DNA from: Hofstenia miamia
Taxonomy: Eukaryota; Xenacoelomorpha; Acoela
DNA: 64,000 nt
Direction of reading: 5' to 3'
NCBI GenBank assembly: GCA_004352715.1
Contig: SCFE01000099.1
Span: forward strand, 887,147 to 951,146
Position 1 is the stretch's first letter; the number at the start of each line of letters is the position of its first letter. Positions 26,001-35,000 of this stretch are shown in pieces. The notes beneath the pieces were generated by a model. That model saw nothing but the letters and a program-made list of their open reading frames with translations, made no database searches and was not told the origin of the DNA. The translations under genes and the position numbers were made by a program.

Positions 26001-29000
26001 AGACTGTCATTACGAAAAGATTTAGCTATTTCCTAAGTGAAACTTAAGGTTCACATTGTATAATTTTCTTGAAACCACAGTAAATTCTCTGATGTGTATA
26101 ACTTCGAATGAGTCACTTTGCATATTTAAAAGAGATGGGATGTTGGATTTCTATGCCAGTAAGAGTAATTCTTCCCAACCTATTATACGTTCCAAGTTTC
26201 GTGATCTTCTCTCAGTTTTTGAAAAGATTTATAAAATCAGTGAAGTGCTTAACATCTTATCAAGATTAATTTTAATTTCTGAAAAAACGTAATAGTGAGT
26301 TTGATATGTAGCTAGATTTTCGCAAAACATATCTTGAAAAATCTATAAATACTTTAAATAATTACGACATTTCTATAACAATTGCATTTATTATGGAAAA
26401 GTAAGCATAATCGAAAATACAGTGTATTTCTTTTGTCTTTTAACTATTTACTGCAAACACATAGTTTAAATAAAATATCAATTTTTGGCTGATGAGAATT
26501 TACTCTATCTACCAACTCAGCGATATCTGCGCCATCTTACTTCTGGAATACGAAATTCAAGTACGATTGAATATTCGCAAATCCTGATAATTTAGTTTAT
26601 CTGATATTGATAAGACTGTGTTACTCATTGAAGATAAAATCTACAGTTCATGAAAATGTGAATTCTCTACTGGCCAATTTTATTGTCTTACTGGTGATGG
26701 TTGTAAAAATTCGCTAACTTCTGGAGGCTCTATCAATATAGATGAATCCGACATTGATTACCTTCTCTCAATGGTAGAGCATTCAGATTTACAAAAAAAC
26801 CAAGCATTGATGTTATTTATATTGTGTTTTATTCTTGGAAACTGTTTGACTGTATTTTTTAAACCTTGTAACACTGGCCGTATGGCAGGGCTGGCAGACT
26901 GGCAAAAAACAGAGGCCTTGCCTCTGAGGAGGGCCTTATCTTGATCAGTAACGTAGGCAGAGTCAACAAGTGCCTAAGGAGATAATGTTTGTGATGTAAT
27001 TCTAAATGCACAATAATTATTGTGCATTGGATGTGGCTCAATATTATGTTCGACTAAAACAATATATTAAATCAAAAAAATATGGTGTTTTGTTGCAAAA
27101 GTATTGACAGTTCATTTCCCATATTCAAAAAATTTAATGTTTACATAAATCGTGTTGAGGACTATTGTTGTGTAGATATGCTCTGAATTTATTGTTTCTG
27201 TAACAGCAACAAAATAAATATCATCAGACTATAAGCCGTCAATTTGTCAACAAATAGGAATGAGGAAACAGTTGATTAAAACGTTGAATGACAGGCCAAA
27301 GGCGTCAAAAAATTTATTATTAAAATAAAATCAATCATTTTATGTGTTTCTGTTCACATTCTATGGCGTCAACAGCTCGTAACATGAAACAAATATTTCA
27401 GAGTGGTGCTTCTCAGCGTAAGAAAAGGCACAACGATGCAATAATTTCAAATCGACCTCGACTGACTTCATTTTTCATTATGGACTTTCTATGGATCAGC
27501 TGACAACAGATTTGTACAAAGATTTTCAAACTGGCGAGTTAGTGAGCATGAGTCGAGCAAACAACACTCAAATGCAGCTGAAACTTTTATGATCCGAAAC
27601 CACGAAACGCTCCAGACTACACTCATAGACATGTTGTTGAGTGCGTTATCAATGTTGTCTTGCTGCTAATAAGACAAGAGTTGGCCTTTAGTGGTCACCG
27701 AAATGAAGATGAATATAATTTTCTGATCCAAACACAAATCAGGGTAACTTTTTAGAACTGATAAAATTGCTAAGTAAGCATTATTCCACTCTTTCAGCTC
27801 ATCTGAGTGAGATTACCCAAAGCAGTGAAGCTGTCTGAATTCGATCTATAAATAGAATTGGAAAGCCTGGTAAGCGCGGATCCCTAGTCACGTTTTTTTA
27901 GCAAAACAATTTATTTCTAAGTATTCAAGTTCTGTACAGCATGCAGAATATAACAACTGCAGAGCAATGCACTGTTGCAGTAAGATTCATCGATGCAAAG
28001 ACGGGTAAAATTCGAGAGGCACTCTTTGCTTTAAAGCATCTCTTTACAATGACAGCACATCATTAATTTTCAACAAAACAGGCTGAACCTGACAATACAG
28101 GACTTGATATACAAAACTGCGCATCCTCTGCATTTGATGGTGCCGTTGTAATGCGAGGAAAATTCTCCTGCCGTTACATCTTTTTACATGCTGCATTTGT
28201 CATGTACTTAATCTTGCCATCGTTGACTGTACATCATGTATACCAGCCACCATTACACTTTTTGGACTTCTTTAAGAAATACCTATCTTCTTTCGTGACT
28301 CTGCTAAGCGAATGAATTTATGGTCGGAACAAAGAAAATTATCAATTGGATTGGGAAAACTAAAAAAGCTAAACCTCATTGGTAAAACAAAATGGGGAGC
28401 AGTGCGAGATGTTTGATAAAGCTCTACGGATCCTTTTTTTAAGAACAATCGAATGCAAACAATGCTCTTCTGGTTGACATCATTTGACATTATTACTGCT
28501 TTAGATTTTTTGTAGAAAACGAGAATTTCTTTGATTGCAAGTCAATGCATAGTCCTAGATCACTTCTACAAAATTTACTTAAATTTGAAAATGCGCCCAT
28601 AGCCTTCATTTTTCTAAGAATCTTCGACGTAGCTTACCGGTCTCTGATTATCTTCAATCCTCAGGCATGGACTTGTCACACACAGCAATTATGCTACAAG
28701 ATTTAAAGAAATATATCGATAACATCAGTCGTGACTGGACTACTGTCCTTGAAAATACTACTAAATTTGTCTTTCAAGTAAAAAATTTAATTGATGAGGC
28801 CACGAAACTTCCAAGACGCAGAAATGAAACAAGATCACTGTTGGATTGTCTTCAAATTAATAGGTACAACGTTATTATGGACACCGTTCTTATGAGTATT
28901 ACAACACAGTGAGCACAATAGACTATTAACAGAGTTTGCCTTATTGATCCTAGGCACTTTAAAGACCTGGAAAGAAACATTAATCACCATAATTTTAGCA

Positions 29001-32000
29001 GCATTTGCACTATTTTGCCATCAATCGATTTAGTACAATTGAAGAATGAGTTTCACAGCTTAGCAAACAATTGGAAGAAGTTGAGGCTGAACATTACCGA
29101 AGACAGCTTTGAAATGCAAGCAGAGATTGAAAACGAGGAAGAAGCGGAGGGTTAGATTGCTGACCTTGAGCCAGAGGATGAGGTTGCTGACGTTGACTTT
29201 AAAATGAATAAATGCAGCAAAAATAGTAACTGTCGCAGCTGTTTTGCTTGCGTATTCTTGGTGTTAAATATATATAATATGTGCAGTTCCACTTACTATA
29301 ACTTATGCAAGATTTATAAATATCTTTTGACGTTGTCAATCACAACAACATGTTGCGACTGCGCTTTTCTCAAAGCTAAAAATTATCAAAACCTGAATAA
29401 AGAAACGCAGTGACGAACAAACATTTAGAAAAAATGCTTGCACTTAACATTGAATCACGTAGTTGCGATTTTAGCAATCAGATGTCATAGAAAAAATCGT
29501 GCAGTCATCGCAAGAACTCGCCAGGCAGCTCATAATTTGATGGGAGCTTGTGCCGTGGTGCTTTGTCATTTTAGGTCAAAACTTATTTTTACGTTTTATT
29601 TAGAAATTTACGTATTTTACTGTGTTGCTGTTTAAATAATACAATTAATATTCTGAAAATTCACAGAAAACATCATTTACAGGGTAGCAATTTGTAGAGT
29701 AAAAAATGGCACAATTGTCTACAAATTCCGCTAATTTTTGTTAGCTTTCTGAGACGCTCTGGGAGCACTAGATTTCCGAAATTTCCTTGGAACTGCCTCA
29801 GCCTCAGACACCAAGGCAGCCAAGCCGCCCCTGCCTGTAATCACTGTTACAAAACTTAGTCAAAGTAAAGATATTCACCTCCTCTTTATTGAATTATTTA
29901 GGCTGGTTTGCTACAGAGAAAATTGCGTTCTTTCATGTATTTGCCATAATATTGCTAAAAATAATTAATACCCGGTAAATAACATTTAGTAAGTTCTTTT
30001 TTATGTGACTTTCATGTATTCATAAAACTGGTATCAAGCAAGTTTGTAAAATTACTCTAGATCAATTTCTATACTTATGCTTTTAACGAATTTCTTACAG
30101 TAAGTTTTAAAATATCAACTCCGCACTTTATTGTATTGAAGAATGGAATTTTGTAACATATTAGTTTATCAGAATTACATTTTTACTTCAGTTTAACATG
30201 GAGAGAACACCAATTCAATTACTCTGCTATACTTAAAAAATTAACTCATTTCATAAAGATCCATTGGAAAATTGGCCCTGATAAAAATTATCAATTTCTT
30301 GTTATCTCTGAAATTTCTAAATTTACAACTAAAATTCGTATACCTACTACCTTTTTAAATTATTCTGAATAAAGAAAACAAAATCCAAATATGATTTTTT
30401 TCTTAACATATGCACTAATTGATACACATTTGATAGTGTATTCTCCCTTTTACATGTCATCAGAGAATCAAAGACATAATAGTAAAATAAAGTACTTATA
30501 TATAGCATTTATGCAATAATCGATCATAAACTTAATGCAATTGCATTGCATTTTTGATATTATTTTCATGTTGTAATTACCGCTATACTCGCTACAGTAC
30601 CGCAGTGTTAATTCCATTTGGCTGGCTTGATAAAACCCTGCAATAAGTATCATCTCACGTGCTCACAAAATCCACAGGAACATCTTGAAAATCACTATTT
30701 TTGTACAAATTTGGAAGATCAGCCCCATCCGCGGCCATCTCCAAACCAGATACCTCAAACATTTGAAAAAGTCATATCACTCTAGAGGATAGAGGTGAGT
30801 GTTGACCAACCAGTCTGACAGCTTGATATGCGACACTTGTTTAACTCAATTTTGTAAGAAATTCGTTTTTAGATTAATTGCACACTATAGATAATGAATA
30901 AAACATATTAAACGATTTGCATACAGTCAAAATGACCCAACTCCATTACTACAATAGAAGGTCCTATAAGGATCGTCTAAATCTACTAACTACATCGCAT
31001 ATTTTTTCTGGCGCAAAATTACATAATTAACCAATGGGGCTTGTCAAGCCGTAACGGAATTTCATTTTCACTGTTAAAATGGACGCTACTCATTCAATAC
31101 TGAGTTACTTTTTATGTGTCATGTGTGACTCCTTAGTAGGTTCGTCAATAAAACAGAAATTTTTTGAGGAATTCATATTTCTTTGATCTATGAACACAAA
31201 ACTACTTGATAACGGAATTTCAAAAAGTTAAAATTACTTTTACAAGTATATACCATTTACATCATAACATACAGTATAAAATACGTATATGAGAAATGTT
31301 ATATTTCTTTAGGGTTAGTACATTATCTTATTACCAAATATTGGCATAGTTGAAATATTAATTCCATTAAAAATTAAGAAACTAGTTGGTTCTACATGGT
31401 AACGGAATTTCAATGGTCCTGTAGCAGGCATAGATTTTAATTTTGACTAATTTTTACCATTATTCTATATTATTTCATTAATATCAATATAATTAAATTC
31501 TTATAAGCATATTAATATATATATATATATATATATATAGACAAGCCAGTTTNNNNNNNNNNNNNNNNNNNNNATTAACCAGTCAAGCCGTAACGGAATT
31601 AACGGAATTTCATTTTCACTGTTAAAATGCATTCAATACATTCAATACTGAGTTACGTCATGTGTGTCATGTGTGACTCCTTAGTAGGTTAATCAATAAA
31701 ACAGAAATTTTTTGAGGAATTCATATTTCTTTGATCTATGAACACAAAACTACTTGATAACGGAATTTCAAAAAGTTAAAATTACTTTTACAAGTATATA
31801 CCATTTACATCAGTATAAAAAGTATAAAATAGGTATATGAGAAATGTTATATTTCTTTAGGGTTAGTAATTAATATTATTACCAAATATTGGCATAGTTG
31901 AAATATTAATTCTTAAGAAAATTAAGAAACTAGTTGGTTCTACATGGTAACGTAATTTCAATGGTCCTGTAGCAGGCATAGATTTTAATTTTGACTAATT

Positions 32001-35000
32001 TTTACCATTATTCTATATTATTACATTAATATATATATAATTAAAGTCTTATAATATAAATATGTATATATAAAGCAGAACAGCCTAAGCATAATCTTAA
32101 TGTCTCACTCCAAATTCGAAGAATCGCGTGACCAATTCTAAAATGTATTAAAGTTAAATCCGTACAATGCAAAATAATCTTTGACAATGTCAACTCATTC
32201 TATTAAAGAAAAGCATACAGACACGGTGCAAGAAGCATGCATCCAATATGTGACTTATGTGACTATTCTTTAGCATTTACCTGTATGCATCTATTAGTTG
32301 CGTTTGTTTTTTCTAAAATGCAATTTTGCAGTAGTTTACGACTATGTTGAAATATATTATAGTAATCCTTATATTTAAACTAACAATTGAAAGTTATATT
32401 TTGAACAATAACTTATAATTACTATTGTAAAAAAAATGCAATTTCAACTAGTCAGTTACAAGGATATCAATGCAAACCTAGTTTTAATAGAAGCAATTGG
32501 ATCCAACAGATTTCAATTGTTCCGCGCATTTCAACTTACCATTTTCCAGGTAGTCCAAGGCATTTCCATGCCGAACTGAGAGAAATTTCCAGGCAGTAAT
32601 GTGGTATTCGCACGACTGCAATTTTAAATTTCCAGCTAGGTTCAGACAGAAATTAACGTAACCAACCCGATTAAATGAAAATTCTCCCCACAAGTAAAAC
32701 ATTAGTTTATCAAACAGATACAAGCAAGTGTGGACGTGGGTGGATATGCCCATGTGAGTTGCTGTTATACCCACATCTGCACGAGTATGGGTGTGGGTTG
32801 GGTAACTAATTTTAAAAGTGCAAGTATGATTTTAAATTTTATTTTCAGGCTGTCATCAATATATAAATATGAGACATGAAAAATTAGATGGAATATCAAA
32901 TAGTGTATTCTTCTACATTCGGAGCATGCTAGACTGATATTTCATTGTCGTCTCGTCTCCAGTCCTATGCAAAAGTATTTCCTATTTATGATACATCACG
33001 TAGACAAAGTCAACAACTACACTGAAGTAAACCATATTATTATGTATACTGCACGGTGATATATTTTGTACTATAAAATATTTTGGTATGAGGAAACGAA
33101 TATTTTTTCTAAGGAAAACCGCGGTAATTTTTTTGAAAAATCTGCAGGTCTGGTGCGGGTGTGATTTTTGTTAGCTACGGCTGTTGGTGAGGGCTGATGT
33201 GAATTGAGTTGGGTACCAAAATCTGTACCCACGTCCATCCTTGGATATAACAATATAATACAAAAACAACTTTTCTAATTGTAATCACGTAAAGAACTCT
33301 TTTCAACATACTAAAATTTACAGAAACACGTTTTGTTTTGCAGATAATATTCACCTGCAAAATATTATTTTGTTGAGTTGATGTCGAAAATGTGAGGCAT
33401 GTACAGCTGTTATAATTGAAAACTTCTAAGGCATAATCGTTGAGAAATCACTCTATTAAAAATTTCGCAAATCATTCTAGTTTCTAAATGTATTTAAACA
33501 AGATTTTACTAGAGAAAAGCCAATGTTATTGATGCAGCCAAAAGGGTGGATATCTGTATATTGAGTTTGATGAAACGTAGTACAAACGCACGAAATACTG
33601 GCTCACTTTTGTTACTTTGTGATTGTCTGAAAATTCAATGATTCCTTTCGTTGCTTGTAAAACTAGACATGACACTAGAGAACGTCAAATAAACCATATA
33701 TTTAACTAATGATAATAGATTTGTAGTAGGTGTTGGCCTTAATATAGTAGTAGCGAAAAACTATTTTTTAACCGAAGCACACTATTTTGAGAGAAAACGG
33801 CCAAATTGTTAACAAGTTGCTTGATATGTTGGAATAGAAAGATGCTTGGAAATATCACACTGAATGGTGCATACGTGCAGGTGTACTTCCTAGTTATGCT
33901 GACAATCTTCCAAATTCAAACCACATCTTGTTGCAGCAGACAATTATTATTAAATCTCCATGCTTTTGATGTGCATACTTTAAAAAATGTGTCTGTATTG
34001 GGTATGGTGCAAAATTACAAAATTGGAAAAGACCAATATCGAACTGTTGCAAAAGTAAGGAATGAAAAGCTAGGTGGAAGTATTAAAATTGCTTGGGATA
34101 GCAAAATGTGCTTAATAAAATTGCTAGACAATGGAGCGATTACCGCAATTTTAAATATTCGCCAGGAACATAATCCTACCGTCCAGTGATAATTTTGATT
34201 TATTGGAAGTTAGGTACATTATCACAACATATTTACAATGATATAGGATATAAATGTACAGTCGAAAGCTAGAAACAAATCTCAAAATAAAGACTTATAC
34301 ACTTGAATTAGCAGCATTTGGTGGCAGTTGGGCACAAGCCAATTTGATGCGCTAAATGTAAAAATCTGCATGACATGCGATTTGTACGCAATTATTCATA
34401 ATGGGAAACAAAATGTTAAAGCTTTGTTGATGCACATGTAAAAATAGGGAGTATATAGTTTTTAGGTCAAAAATTGAAAAATTGTCTTAATAGACAACAG
34501 TTGGGTTAAAGAATTTGCCAAGCAATAAATACATCTGCCTAATTGAAAAATAAATTAAGTGTTTTAGAGAAATGCTCTAAGAGGGGATTGTTCCGAATTG
34601 ATGCAGTCATCTTCAAATTTGTATGAAACTAACAGTGACATTTACATAACGTCAAGACAACCTCAAGAAGGAATACATTGAGAAAAAACAATAAATTGGC
34701 TGCAATAAAGTATAAAATTTCCAGGGAGTTCCAGATTACCAGGCAGCGCAGACACCTTGTTCAAAATATAAATTTAGAGAATCGAGAAATGAAATGAAAG
34801 TCAATTGAAATGTTCGGTATATTTATGTATGAAAATACAATACTTCATATAAGCCTAGAACTGTCGTATACATTAGATAGTCGAATTTTTATAAAAAATG
34901 TGGTTGAACTAGAAGATCAAATATCGAAAGGAATTTTTCTGCACTTACATCAAGTTACGATATGGAAATAAGAAGGTAAATTCCGGTATTACGAATCTTT

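Noticed and set aside
26886-29833. 8-base target duplication for the ZMYM1-like hAT
   Set aside because: Neither CCGTATGG/CCTGTAAT nor neighbouring shifts match as direct repeats, so none is claimed.
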